Position numbers and translations under genes: made by a program
Part shown: piece after piece, positions 1 to 6,209 of the stretch
How the letters are laid out: each line of letters begins with the position of its first letter
How positions within the stretch are numbered: position 1 is the first letter of the stretch
The notes under the pieces: generated by a model
The model's input: only the letters and a program-made list of their open reading frames with translations
Told to the model about the DNA's origin: nothing
The model's database searches: none
DNA from: JBBRUG01 sp038247995
GTDB taxonomy: Bacteria > Chloroflexota > Chloroflexia > Chloroflexales > Chloroflexaceae
Length of the DNA stretch: 12,405 nucleotides
Reading direction: 5' to 3'
Assembly: GCA_038247995.1 (NCBI GenBank)
Contig: JBBRUG010000174.1
Coordinates: forward strand, 1-12,405

Positions 1-1450
1 CGTGCTGGTAGAGGCCGACGCCGAGCGCTTTCGGGTCGATCTTGACCAGTTCAGCCAGCGGATCTTGCAGGCGGCGGGCAATCGAGATATTGCCACGCTC
101 GGTGGCGTCGAGCTCAGGGAATTCTTCGCGCGCCACCGGCGAGGCCGAGTAGACCGACGCGCCGGCTTCGTTGACCATGGTGTATTGCAAGGATGCGGGC
201 TGCGGGCTGCGGGATGACGGCGCCTCGGAAGGCTGCAGGCGGTCGTCTGACGTCTGTGGTCGGTCGTCGGCGATCTGGCGAATCACCTCGGCAACCAGCG
301 CTTCCGTCTCGCGGCTGGCGGTGCCGTTGCCGATGGCGATCACGGCGACGCCCCAGCGAATGCAGAACTGGCGCAGGCTCGCGCGGGCTTTGTCGAGCTG
401 GTGCAGATAGATCAGGCCGCCGGCGAGATATTTGCCGGTGGCGTCGATCACGGCCAGCTTGCAGCCGGTGCGATAGGCTGGATCGATCCCGAGCACAACT
501 TTCCCGCGCAGCGGCGGCTGGAGCAACAGGCGCCGTAAATTGGCGGCGAAGATCAGCAGGGCGTGCTGTTCGGCGCGCTCGGTAAGCTCACCACGCAGAT
601 CGCGCTCGATCGCCGGGGCAAGCAGGCGCTTGTAGCCGTCGGCGACGGCATTGCGCAATTCCTGATCGGCCCAGCTTTCGTCGGGTGCGTAGCGGCGCTG
701 AAGCGAGCCAATGAAGGCGGCGTGGTTGGCGGTGAGATCGACTTTTAGCACGCCTTCGCGCTCGCCGCGATTGATCGCCAGAATGCGATGCGGCGGGAGT
801 GCGCCGAGCGGTTGCTCAAATGCATAGTATTGCTGATAGGTGCCCTTTTCGTCGGGAACATCTTCTTTGCGCACCACGCGCAACCCGCTGCTGCGCCGGG
901 TCGCCTCGCGCACGGCCTGGCGGATGCCGGCGGTTTCGGCCACCTGCTCGGCGACAATATCGCGGGCGCCGGCCAGCGCGACGGTAGTGTCGGGCACGCT
1001 TTCGTTGAGGAAGGGCGCGCAGGCCGCCTCGGGCGTGGCGGGAACGCGGCGGCTCAACAGCAGATCGGCGAGCGGTTGCAGGCCCAGTTCGCGCGCGGCC
1101 TGCGCGCGGGTGCGCTTTTTGGGCCGGAAGGGCAGGTAGATGTCTTCGATCTGCTGGAGCGTAGCGGCGTTGTTCAGGGCCGCAGCAAGCTCCGGCGTCA
1201 GGTGGCCGCCCGGTTCAAGCGCAGCGAGCACTTCGGCGCGGCGCGCTTCCAGGTTGCGCAGGTATTCCATGCGCTCGGCGATACGGCGGATCTGCTCTTC
1301 GTCGAGGCTGCCGGTGACCTCTTTGCGGTAGCGCGTAATGAAGGGCACCGTATTGCCCGCATCGAGCAAGGCGATGGTGCGTATGGTCTGCTCCAGGCCG
1401 AAGCCAAGCTCGGCGGCGAGGCGTTGAGTGATTGGATCGTGGTCGCTCAT
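1..1450 (-). CDS. tex: Tex, S1-type RNA-binding transcription accessory protein (3' end cut by window)
   Basis: Tex family proteins are cytoplasmic nucleic-acid-binding factors linked to transcription. The visible 483 residues (family about 720-780) start MSDHDPITQRLAAELGFG and cover the N-terminal helical domain, including NTVPFITRYRKEVTGSLDE. The YqgF/RNase H-like domain follows from about residue 316 (VVLGIDPAYRTGCKLAVID, IAIGNGTASRET, VNEAGASVYSAS). The last visible part is ISIARRLQDPLAELVKIDPKALGVG; the helix-hairpin-helix and S1 domains lie beyond the left edge. The start is ATG at 1450-1448. It has no Shine-Dalgarno but follows a good promoter by 7 bases. Oddity: between RET and VNEAGAS there are about 20 more residues than I expect, a low-complexity Asp/Arg/Gln/Ser/Pro stretch at about residues 393-421 built from 7-bp repeats. 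The frame stays open. Identity is near certain. Confidence 0.96.
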   Translation of the reverse strand, partial: MSDHDPITQRLAAELGFGLEQTIRTIALLDAGNTVPFITRYRKEVTGSLDEEQIRRIAERMEYLRNLEARRAEVLAALEPGGHLTPELAAALNNAATLQQIEDIYLPFRPKKRTRAQAARELGLQPLADLLLSRRVPATPEAACAPFLNESVPDTTVALAGARDIVAEQVAETAGIRQAVREATRRSSGLRVVRKEDVPDEKGTYQQYYAFEQPLGALPPHRILAINRGEREGVLKVDLTANHAAFIGSLQRRYAPDESWADQELRNAVADGYKRLLAPAIERDLRGELTERAEQHALLIFAANLRRLLLQPPLRGKVVLGIDPAYRTGCKLAVIDATGKYLAGGLIYLHQLDKARASLRQFCIRWGVAVIAIGNGTASRETEALVAEVIRQIADDRPQTSDDRLQPSEAPSSRSPQPASLQYTMVNEAGASVYSASPVAREEFPELDATERGNISIARRLQDPLAELVKIDPKALGVGLYQH

Positions 1451-1457
1451 GGCGCAT

Positions 1458-1485
1458 ATTGTACCCTGGATTGGCCACCCTTCAA
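1458..1485 (-). promoter_or_regulatory. Sigma70-type promoter of tex, predicted leaderless
   Basis: On the minus strand TTGAAG (1485-1480), a 16-base spacer and TACAAT (1463-1458) match the -35/-10 consensus well. Seven bases separate the -10 box from the tex ATG, so transcription should begin at or next to the A of the start codon. No purine-rich ribosome binding site lies between them. This is inferred from sequence only. Confidence 0.6.
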
Positions 1486-1500
1486 TGCGCGTGTACAGAA

Positions 1501-1513
1501 GCCCCGCCGGGGC
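1501..1513 (-). terminator. Short GC hairpin after the FAD oxidoreductase gene
   Basis: GCCCC, GCC, GGGGC forms a 5-bp stem with a 3-base loop, starting 4 bases past the oxidoreductase stop codon. On the minus strand it is followed by TTCTGT, a poor T tract. It may separate this gene from tex, which has its own promoter just downstream. The stem is short, so confidence is limited. Confidence 0.4.
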
Positions 1514-1517
1514 GGCG

Positions 1518-2795
1518 CTAGCGCTTTGCGACCAACGCCGCAGCACACTTCTCGCCGCTGATCATCGCTGCGTTGATACTGCTCGCCTCGGTGAATTCGG
1601 CGGCGAAGAACAACCCCAGCGTGCCGCTGACATTGTCGGGCAGGGTGGGGTGCAGCCCTGGCGGTTGGGCGAATTGGGCGTAGGGGATGCGGTAGAGCCG
1701 CAGCGGCGTATACCCGCCGAGCGCATGTTGCGCCGCGCGATCGCCGGCAAACATGCGCCGCAGGTCGGCCAGCGCACGCGCAAAGAGTTCGTCGTCGCTG
1801 AGATCCGGCGCGCCGATCACCGTGGCGCTGAGCAGGTGCCGGCCGGGCGGCGCATAGGTTGGGGCGACATTGCTCAGCAGCACAGCGTTATTCACAAATG
1901 CGTCGGGGGCAGGGTTGAGCAGCAGTTTGCGGCCTTTGTAGAGCGGCGTGCTGCCGCTGAAGTAGAGCGTCACCGTGCCGACATGCGTGGTCGGCATTGG
2001 TAACCCGCTCAGGCGGGCGGCTTCAGGCGCCGGTACGGCCAGCACGACGGCAGCGGCGGTATGCCGGCTGCCATCGGCGCAGCGGACGCCGGTAACCCAA
2101 GCGCCGTCGCGTTCGAGCGCTTCAACTGCCGTGTTCAGCCGGATGATGCCCTGGGCAGCGAGTTCGGCAGCCAGTTGCTGCGCGATCTGGCCCATGCCGC
2201 CCGCCGGGACACAGATGCCGCCCATACTGAGCATTTTGAAGTTGAAGCGGAAACACTTGGCGCTGGTGTTCAGCGAACGATCAAGGAAAATTCCGCCGTA
2301 GAATGGGCGAAAGAAGACATCAATTGCCGAGCGACTGAACCCGCGGGCCTGTAATTCATCGCCGGTGCTGCGATCATCACCGGCGAGCAGTTCGTCGATT
2401 GGTGTGTCGCGCAGTTCGAGCGCCAGCGCCAGCGTACGCAACTTATCGCCCAGGCCGATGATCGGCGTGAGCGCGGCGGCAAGCAATGCGCCGGGATCAC
2501 GATCGCGTAGCGGGTCGGTCAGCACATGGCGCAACCCATCGGCGCAGATAATCGCCCCTGGATCGAAGAACCGCAGATCGAGCGCCGTGCGGTTCAGTTG
2601 GCGTTGCACTGCCGGATAGCTGTCGAAGAGCACCTGAAAGCCGCGATCAAGGATGAACCCGGTATCTATATCGGAGCGCACGCGCCCACCGACGCCGTCG
2701 CTCGCCTCCAGCAGCGTTATCGTATGGCCGGCGCGCGACAATTCACGCGCACACGTCAGTCCGGCCACCCCGGCGCCAACGATGATGATCTGCAT
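1518..2795 (-). CDS. FAD-dependent amine-oxidase/protoporphyrinogen-oxidase-like oxidoreductase
   Basis: Protein of 425 residues. The N-terminus MQIIIVGAGVAGLTCARELS is the dinucleotide-binding beta-alpha-beta fold with GxGxxG at residues 7-12. An acidic residue ends the second strand (TLLEASDGVGGRVRSD), and the segment GFILDRGFQVLFDSYP follows. The C-terminus carries the closing flavin motif GLFFAAEFTEASSINAAMISG. The middle segment VPAGGMGQIAQQLAAEL is typical of the amine oxidase/phytoene desaturase/PPOX superfamily; the substrate cannot be told. The start at 2795 is chosen because AGGAG lies 6 bases upstream and GxGxxG falls at the very N-terminus. The frame stays open to an ATG at 3014, but that extension is a GGR/GGH repeat read from a tandem array. 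It is transcribed toward tex with a 67-base gap. Confidence 0.88.
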   Translation of the reverse strand: MQIIIVGAGVAGLTCARELSRAGHTITLLEASDGVGGRVRSDIDTGFILDRGFQVLFDSYPAVQRQLNRTALDLRFFDPGAIICADGLRHVLTDPLRDRDPGALLAAALTPIIGLGDKLRTLALALELRDTPIDELLAGDDRSTGDELQARGFSRSAIDVFFRPFYGGIFLDRSLNTSAKCFRFNFKMLSMGGICVPAGGMGQIAQQLAAELAAQGIIRLNTAVEALERDGAWVTGVRCADGSRHTAAAVVLAVPAPEAARLSGLPMPTTHVGTVTLYFSGSTPLYKGRKLLLNPAPDAFVNNAVLLSNVAPTYAPPGRHLLSATVIGAPDLSDDELFARALADLRRMFAGDRAAQHALGGYTPLRLYRIPYAQFAQPPGLHPTLPDNVSGTLGLFFAAEFTEASSINAAMISGEKCAAALVAKR

Positions 2796-2825
2796 AATTA
2801 ACTCCTCTATGCCGTGGTCGTCGCG

Positions 2826-2858
2826 CCCGCCCGCCGCACCCGCCCGCCCGCCGCGCCC
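2826..2858 (-). promoter_or_regulatory. Candidate G-quadruplex motif upstream of FAD oxidoreductase
   Basis: The minus strand carries six GGG runs (complements of CCC at 2826, 2830, 2839, 2843, 2847 and 2856) separated mostly by single bases and once by 6. This fits the usual four-run quadruplex rule. It lies 31-63 bases upstream of the oxidoreductase start on the coding strand, so it could fold in DNA or in the mRNA leader. Folding is not shown. Confidence 0.4.
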
Positions 2859-2861
2859 GCC

Positions 2862-2930
2862 GTGGCCGCCGTGGCCGCCGTGGCCGCCGCGTCCGCCGCG
2901 TCCGCCGCGTCCGCCGCGTCCGCCGCGTCC
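2862..2930. repeat. 9-bp tandem array, 7 units plus partial
   Basis: Three copies of GTGGCCGCC (2862-2888) are followed by four copies of GCGTCCGCC (2889-2924) and a final GCGTCC (2925-2930), all in register. The units differ by a block switch of two bases rather than scattered changes. The terminal GCGTCC is also the left arm of the next hairpin. Because 9 is a multiple of 3, the minus strand reads as GGH/GGR. Confidence 0.9.
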
Positions 2931-2978
2931 TGAAGGACGCTGCTCATAGTTGCGGAGCAGCGGGCCGCTGAAGCGGCT
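2925..2978. repeat. Three adjacent hairpins, two with TGAA loops
   Basis: Hairpin 1 is GCGTCC-TGAA-GGACGC (2925-2940). Hairpin 2 has an 8-bp stem CGCTGCTC/GAGCAGCG around a 9-base loop (2938-2962). Hairpin 3 is GCCGC-TGAA-GCGGC (2964-2977). They sit between the 9-bp and 13-bp arrays. Neither strand has a T tract, so an ordinary intrinsic terminator is unlikely; a REP-like palindromic element is possible. Confidence 0.65.
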
Positions 2979-2983
2979 GATGC

Positions 2984-3072
2984 CGCGCCCGCTCGCCGCA
3001 CCCGCCCGCCGCACCCGCCCGCCGTGGCCGCCCGCCGCGCCCGCTCGCCGTGGCCGCTCGCCGCACCCGCCG
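2984..3072. repeat. 13-bp tandem array, 6 units plus partial
   Basis: Six in-register 13-mers run from 2984 to 3061, with a partial seventh to 3072. The pattern is CG-Y-R/G-SCCGC-Y-CGC, for example CGCACCCGCCCGC (2997 and 3010) and CGTGGCCGCTCGC (3049). Variation is limited to a few positions (CAC/CGC/TGG block and CCC/CTC). No coding role is apparent. Confidence 0.85.
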
Positions 3073-3126
3073 TGTTGGGTGTTGAGTTGGCCTGCCTGCT
3101 GAGTAGTATACCTGAGCCACCCTGAT

Positions 3127-3170
3127 TGTCTCTACCCGAGCCGGCCGTAAGGCCGTATACTAAAGAGACA
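3127..3170. promoter_or_regulatory. Compound hairpin upstream of the aminotransferase
   Basis: Outer stem TGTCTCT/AGAGACA (3127-3133 with 3164-3170) encloses an 8-by-8 internal loop and an inner stem CGGCC-GTAA-GGCCG (3142-3155). The right internal loop contains TATACT (3156-3161), a good -10 box without a clear -35. It ends 48 bases before the aminotransferase start, so it may be an operator or mRNA leader structure. Function is inferred. Confidence 0.4.
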
Positions 3171-3218
3171 CACCGGCAAAGACGCCATACAGATGCCGTC
3201 TACTAGCAAGGAACACCG

Positions 3219-4421
3219 ATGAGCACCGTCTGGACCGATCGGCTGGCTGCGGGGGCGCAAGGCATTACAAGCTCGGCCATCCGCGACTTGCTGAAGCTGA
3301 CTGAGCAGCCCGATATGATCTCGCTGGCTGGCGGTCTGCCCGCCCCAGAGTATTTTCCCGCCGAGGAGATCACGGCGGCATGTGAATTGGCCCTGAGCAC
3401 GCATCCCACGGCGGCTCTGCAATATGGCCCCACTGAGGGCTATGGCCCGCTGCGCGAGTTTGTCGCCGCTCAATCGGCGGCGCTGGGCGTTGCTGCGCCG
3501 GTCGATCGGGTGCTGATTACCGCCGGTTCGCAGCAGGCGCTGGACATGATCGGCAAGCTGCTGATTGATCCGGGCGCACCGGTGGCCGTCGAAGAGCCGA
3601 CGTATATGGGCGCGCTACAGGCGTGGCAGAGCTACCGGCCGCGTTATCTGACCATCCCGATCGATGACCATGGCCTCGACGTGGCTGTGCTGGAACGCAT
3701 GCTCGCCGATGGTGTGCAGCCGCGCTTCCTCTATGTCGTCTCGTGTTTCCAGAACCCCACCGGCGTTACCCTGGCGCCCGAACGCCGTCAGGCGCTGGTT
3801 GAACTTGCCGCACGCTACAAACTACCGATCATCGAAGACGACCCCTACGGCGAACTGTACTATAGCGGCACACGCACCCAGCCGCTGGCCGCGATCGACA
3901 GCGCCATGCACGGCGAGTTGCGCCACGTCGTTTACCTGAGCAGCTTCTCGAAGACGCTGACGCCGGGGTTGCGGCTGGGTTGGGTGGTAGCGCCTGCCGA
4001 ACTGGCGAAACTGCTCGGGCTGGTGAAGCAGGGCATGGATCTGCACACCGGCAGCCTGGCCCAAATTGCCGCGTACTACACCTGCCGCGACGGTCTACTG
4101 GAGCGCCATGTGCCACATTTGCGCAGCATCTATGGCGCACGGCGTGATATGATGCTGGCGGCATTGCAGGAAACGATGCCCGCCACAGTACGCTGGACGC
4201 GCCCAGAAGGCGGTATGTTTGTCTGGTTGACGCTGCCTGAAGGTCAGAATGCCGCCGATGTGCTGCGCAAGGCGATCGAGCGCCGCGTGGCATTTGTACC
4301 GGGGCAGCCGTTCCATCCGAGCGGTGGTGGCGCTAATACCCTACGCCTCAATTTCTCGCATCCCACCCCCGAGCGTATCCGCACAGCGGTAGAACGTCTG
4401 GCCGAAGTGATCGACGGGTGA
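3219..4421 (+). CDS. PLP-dependent class I/II aminotransferase (LysN/2-aminoadipate type)
   Basis: A fold-type I aminotransferase of 400 residues, the usual length for this group. Visible landmarks are ISLAGGLPAPEYFP near the N-terminus (typical of the LysN/MocR-like subgroup), Y69 in LQYGPTEG, N179 in QNPTG, D207 and Y210 in EDDPYGEL contacting the cofactor ring, the Schiff-base lysine K245 in SSFSKTLTPGLRLGW, and R376 in NTLRLNFS binding the substrate carboxylate. No helix-turn-helix domain precedes it, so it is a catalytic enzyme rather than a MocR regulator. Likely reactions are transamination of 2-aminoadipate, branched-chain or aromatic amino acids with 2-oxoglutarate; the neighbours do not decide which. 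The ATG at 3219 has AAGGAA 5 bases upstream. It stands alone, with structured DNA on both sides. Confidence 0.93.
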   Translation: MSTVWTDRLAAGAQGITSSAIRDLLKLTEQPDMISLAGGLPAPEYFPAEEITAACELALSTHPTAALQYGPTEGYGPLREFVAAQSAALGVAAPVDRVLITAGSQQALDMIGKLLIDPGAPVAVEEPTYMGALQAWQSYRPRYLTIPIDDHGLDVAVLERMLADGVQPRFLYVVSCFQNPTGVTLAPERRQALVELAARYKLPIIEDDPYGELYYSGTRTQPLAAIDSAMHGELRHVVYLSSFSKTLTPGLRLGWVVAPAELAKLLGLVKQGMDLHTGSLAQIAAYYTCRDGLLERHVPHLRSIYGARRDMMLAALQETMPATVRWTRPEGGMFVWLTLPEGQNAADVLRKAIERRVAFVPGQPFHPSGGGANTLRLNFSHPTPERIRTAVERLAEVIDG

Positions 4422-4462
4422 GTGGGTGATCGGGGTAAACCGTAGGGCCGAAGCATGCCATT

Positions 4463-4556
4463 CGTCCAACTCGGCGGAAGTTCGCCAGGGGTTGGACGCG
4501 GGTTTGCGCCCGCCACAGTGCGGTGTCCGCCGTAGGCGGACTTACGCTTTAGCGTA
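4463..4556. repeat. Cluster of four consecutive hairpins
   Basis: (a) Outer stem CGTCCAAC/GTTGGACG (4463-4470 with 4491-4498) encloses GGCG/CGCC (4473-4486). (b) GCGGG/CCCGC with a 6-base loop (4498-4513). (c) GTCCGCC-GTA-GGCGGAC (4525-4541). (d) TACGC-TTTA-GCGTA (4543-4556). The cluster ends 6 bases before the ribosome binding site of the 35-residue ORF, so it may be its structured leader. It may instead be a palindromic repeat element lodged after the aminotransferase gene. T tracts are absent. Confidence 0.6.
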
Positions 4557-4574
4557 CGTAGTGGAGAATCAGTT

Positions 4575-4682
4575 ATGCGGATTGGCCCGATCGGTGGGTT
4601 TGAGTGTGTGATCATCATTCTGGTGATTGTAGTTGTAGCGGCAATTTCGTTTCGCGCCGGCTATTTTCGTGCGCGCAAGTAG
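4575..4682 (+). CDS. 35-residue single-pass membrane microprotein
   Basis: ATG at 4575 is preceded by GGAG (4563-4566) with 8-base spacing and ends at TAG 4680-4682. The product begins MRIGPIGGFE, has an uninterrupted hydrophobic segment of about 17 residues (CVIIILVIVVVAAISF), and ends in a basic tail GYFRARK. This looks like one transmembrane helix with a positive cytoplasmic C-terminus. The start, glycine/proline then glutamate then an Ile/Val helix, is reminiscent of TatA, but the amphipathic helix is missing, so I do not call it TatA. It lies between a cluster of hairpins and ada, all on the plus strand. Function unknown. A good ribosome binding site and a clean hydropathy pattern support a real gene, despite its length. 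Confidence 0.55.
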   Translation: MRIGPIGGFECVIIILVIVVVAAISFRAGYFRARK

Positions 4683-4745
4683 CAGTCGAGTTTACTGCGC
4701 AAGCTGCGGATGGCGTCGTCAAAGGCTATGCGCTATCCTGATGCT

Positions 4746-5840
4746 ATGAATGCACAAACTCCAATAACCCAACTGCCTCTGAACGACGACCACTGTTGGG
4801 CGGCTGTGGCTAGCCGCGACAAGGCCCTCGATGGCGTCTTTGTGTATGCTGTGCGCTCCACCGGGATCTACTGTCGGCCGTCGTGTCCGTCGCGGCGGCC
4901 GAGCCGCGATCGGGTGGCTTTTTACCCCTTGCCTGCCGCCGCCGAACTGGCCGGCTTTCGCCCATGCCGTCGTTGCCACCCCACGGCAATCGTGCCGCCC
5001 GATCCTAATGTGGCGTTGATCACGGCCGCCTGCCGTTGGATCGCCGCTAACCTCGATCAGCCGCTGACCCTGGCCGAGCTTGGGGCCGCAGTGGGGCTGA
5101 GTCCCCAGCATGTGCAGCGTACCTTCAAGCGGTTGCTCGGCATTAGCCCCCGCGCGTACGCCGATACGCTGCGGCTCCGGAATGTTAAGGCCCAGCTACG
5201 CACCGGCGAGCAAGTAACTGTAGCGATCGACGCCGCCGGATATGGCTCCACCAGCCGCCTGTATGAATATGCCGACACGAAGCTGGGCATGACGCCGACG
5301 ACCTATCAGCGGGGCGGGAAGGGGATGCAGATCACATACGCACTAGTTGCCAGTCCGCTTGGGCAGTTGTTGGTTGCCGCAACCGAGCGCGGCGTCTGTG
5401 CCGTCAGCCTCGGCGATGCCAACGCAGGGCTGGAAGCCGAACTGCGCGCCGAGTATCCTGGGGCCACCCTGGTGCGGAACGATGCCAATCTTGGCGGTGC
5501 GCTAACGGCCATTCTGGCCTACCTGGAGGGTCGTACGCCTAACCTTGATCTCCCGCTCGATGTGCAAGCGACGGCATTTCAGCGTCAAGTTTGGCAAGCA
5601 TTGCAGGGCATTCCCTACGGCGAAACGCGCAGCTATCGTGAACTTGCCGAAGCGCTTGGCAAGCCGGGAGCCAGCCGCGCCGTCGGTCGGGCCTGTGCGA
5701 CCAACCCGGTTTCGCTGATTGTGCCCTGCCACCGCGCCCTGGGCAGCGACGGCAAGCTGCACGGCTTCCGCTGGGGCCTGGAGCGCAAACAGGCGCTGCT
5801 CGAATTGGAGCGCGTCGGCCAGGCCAACCCGCCACGCTGA
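4746..5840 (+). CDS. ada: Ada: bifunctional DNA alkylation repair protein and transcriptional activator
   Basis: Ada repairs alkylated DNA by irreversible methyl transfer to its own cysteines and, once methylated, activates adaptive-response genes. All three parts are present (numbered from the upstream ATG at 4710). Residues 27-95 are the zinc methylphosphotriester domain with C55, C59, C86 and C89 (GIYCRPSC and FRPCRRC), C55 being the expected acceptor. Residues 100-200 are an AraC-type double helix-turn-helix (LTLAELGAAVGLSPQHVQRTF). Residues 207-376 are the O6-methylguanine transferase with VPCHR and acceptor C340. In-frame ATGs occur at 4710, 4728 and 4746. I prefer 4746 because the conserved domain begins soon after it; none has a convincing Shine-Dalgarno. 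TATCCT (4734-4739) sits 6 bases before this ATG, which could mean a leaderless start. No separate alkylation repair gene adjoins it. Confidence 0.94.
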   Translation: MNAQTPITQLPLNDDHCWAAVASRDKALDGVFVYAVRSTGIYCRPSCPSRRPSRDRVAFYPLPAAAELAGFRPCRRCHPTAIVPPDPNVALITAACRWIAANLDQPLTLAELGAAVGLSPQHVQRTFKRLLGISPRAYADTLRLRNVKAQLRTGEQVTVAIDAAGYGSTSRLYEYADTKLGMTPTTYQRGGKGMQITYALVASPLGQLLVAATERGVCAVSLGDANAGLEAELRAEYPGATLVRNDANLGGALTAILAYLEGRTPNLDLPLDVQATAFQRQVWQALQGIPYGETRSYRELAEALGKPGASRAVGRACATNPVSLIVPCHRALGSDGKLHGFRWGLERKQALLELERVGQANPPR

Positions 5841-6094
5841 TCCCGCGCCGTGCGCTTGGCAGCATAGCCGCTTGTCGATCGTCCATCAGCTAGCTCAGTC
5901 TTATTGCAGGTCGGCACAAGAGTGGCCTCAGGCAAGGCCTGGAACGATCCGTTAGCTGGGTTCGTTCAAGAAGCAGAACGAATCAAGAACGAGGCCCCCG
6001 CGCCAGAGCCAATGCAGTGCCAGGCTATCCTTAGCGCTTCAATCCAATCCGCCGCCTGCTTCCTGTCGCCGGCCGCCTGCCCAAGGAGCCTGCA
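5841..6094. other. Gap after ada, no recognisable gene
   Basis: Small open frames on both strands match nothing I recognise. Weak palindromes are TTCGTTC/GAACGAA (5961-5967 with 5976-5982) and GGCCT/AGGCC (5924-5939), without T tracts. No RNA gene or transposase trace was seen. Confidence 0.6.
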
Positions 6095-6163
6095 ATGCGA
6101 ACGATCGACAGCAGCGCCGTTTGGGTGTTCGGGCCGCATACCGATCAACTGACGCAAGGGTAG
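6095..6163 (+). CDS. Candidate 22-codon ORF with strong ribosome binding site
   Basis: ATG at 6095 follows a perfect AAGGAG (6083-6088) with ideal 6-base spacing. The frame reads MRTIDSSAVWVFGPHTDQ and four more residues to TAG at 6161-6163. A very strong hairpin starts 7 bases after the stop. Ribosome binding site, short frame and terminator would make a compact microgene. It could equally be the 5' stump of a deleted gene, since the segment SSAVWVFGPHTDQ looks like the first beta strand and loop of a Rossmann-like enzyme. No function is assigned and conservation is unknown. Confidence 0.35.
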   Translation: MRTIDSSAVWVFGPHTDQLTQG

Positions 6164-6170
6164 TGAACGT

Positions 6171-6205
6171 GTGCAGAAGCGCCGGCAAAGTCGGCGCTTC
6201 TGCAC
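6171..6205. terminator. Strong bidirectional terminator-type hairpin
   Basis: GTGCAGAAGCGCCG (6171-6184) pairs perfectly with CGGCGCTTCTGCAC (6192-6205): 14 bp around a 7-base loop that can close by two more pairs. It starts 4 bases beyond the stop codon of the minus-strand CBM9-like gene and lies between convergent transcription from ada and that gene. T tracts are weak on both sides, but position and stem strength support termination in both directions. Confidence 0.75.
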
Positions 6206-6209
6206 GCTA

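Larger units (their letters stand above)
2796..3218. other. 423-base non-coding gap with repeats, hairpins and G-run motifs
   Basis: This gap separates two divergent genes, the oxidoreductase (left) and the aminotransferase (right). It holds G-quadruplex-type runs (2826-2858), a 9-bp array (2862-2930), three adjacent hairpins (2925-2978), a 13-bp array (2984-3072) and a compound hairpin (3127-3170). No convincing gene is present; open frames across it simply read through the repeats. Confidence 0.8.

Noticed and set aside
788..1561. Long plus-strand frame (257 codons) opposite tex
   Set aside because: It is antisense to a clear Tex reading frame and its product resembles no family; it reflects GC-rich codon bias.
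2653..2949. Proline-rich plus-strand protein (PPWPPRPP repeats)
   Set aside because: It is simply the complement of the 9-bp array running antisense from the oxidoreductase gene.
4441..4574. Known riboswitch class
   Set aside because: Several hairpins exist but no conserved aptamer core that I recognise.
5841..6094. Transposase or tRNA remnant after ada
   Set aside because: Translations in all frames and folding by eye gave no match to either.
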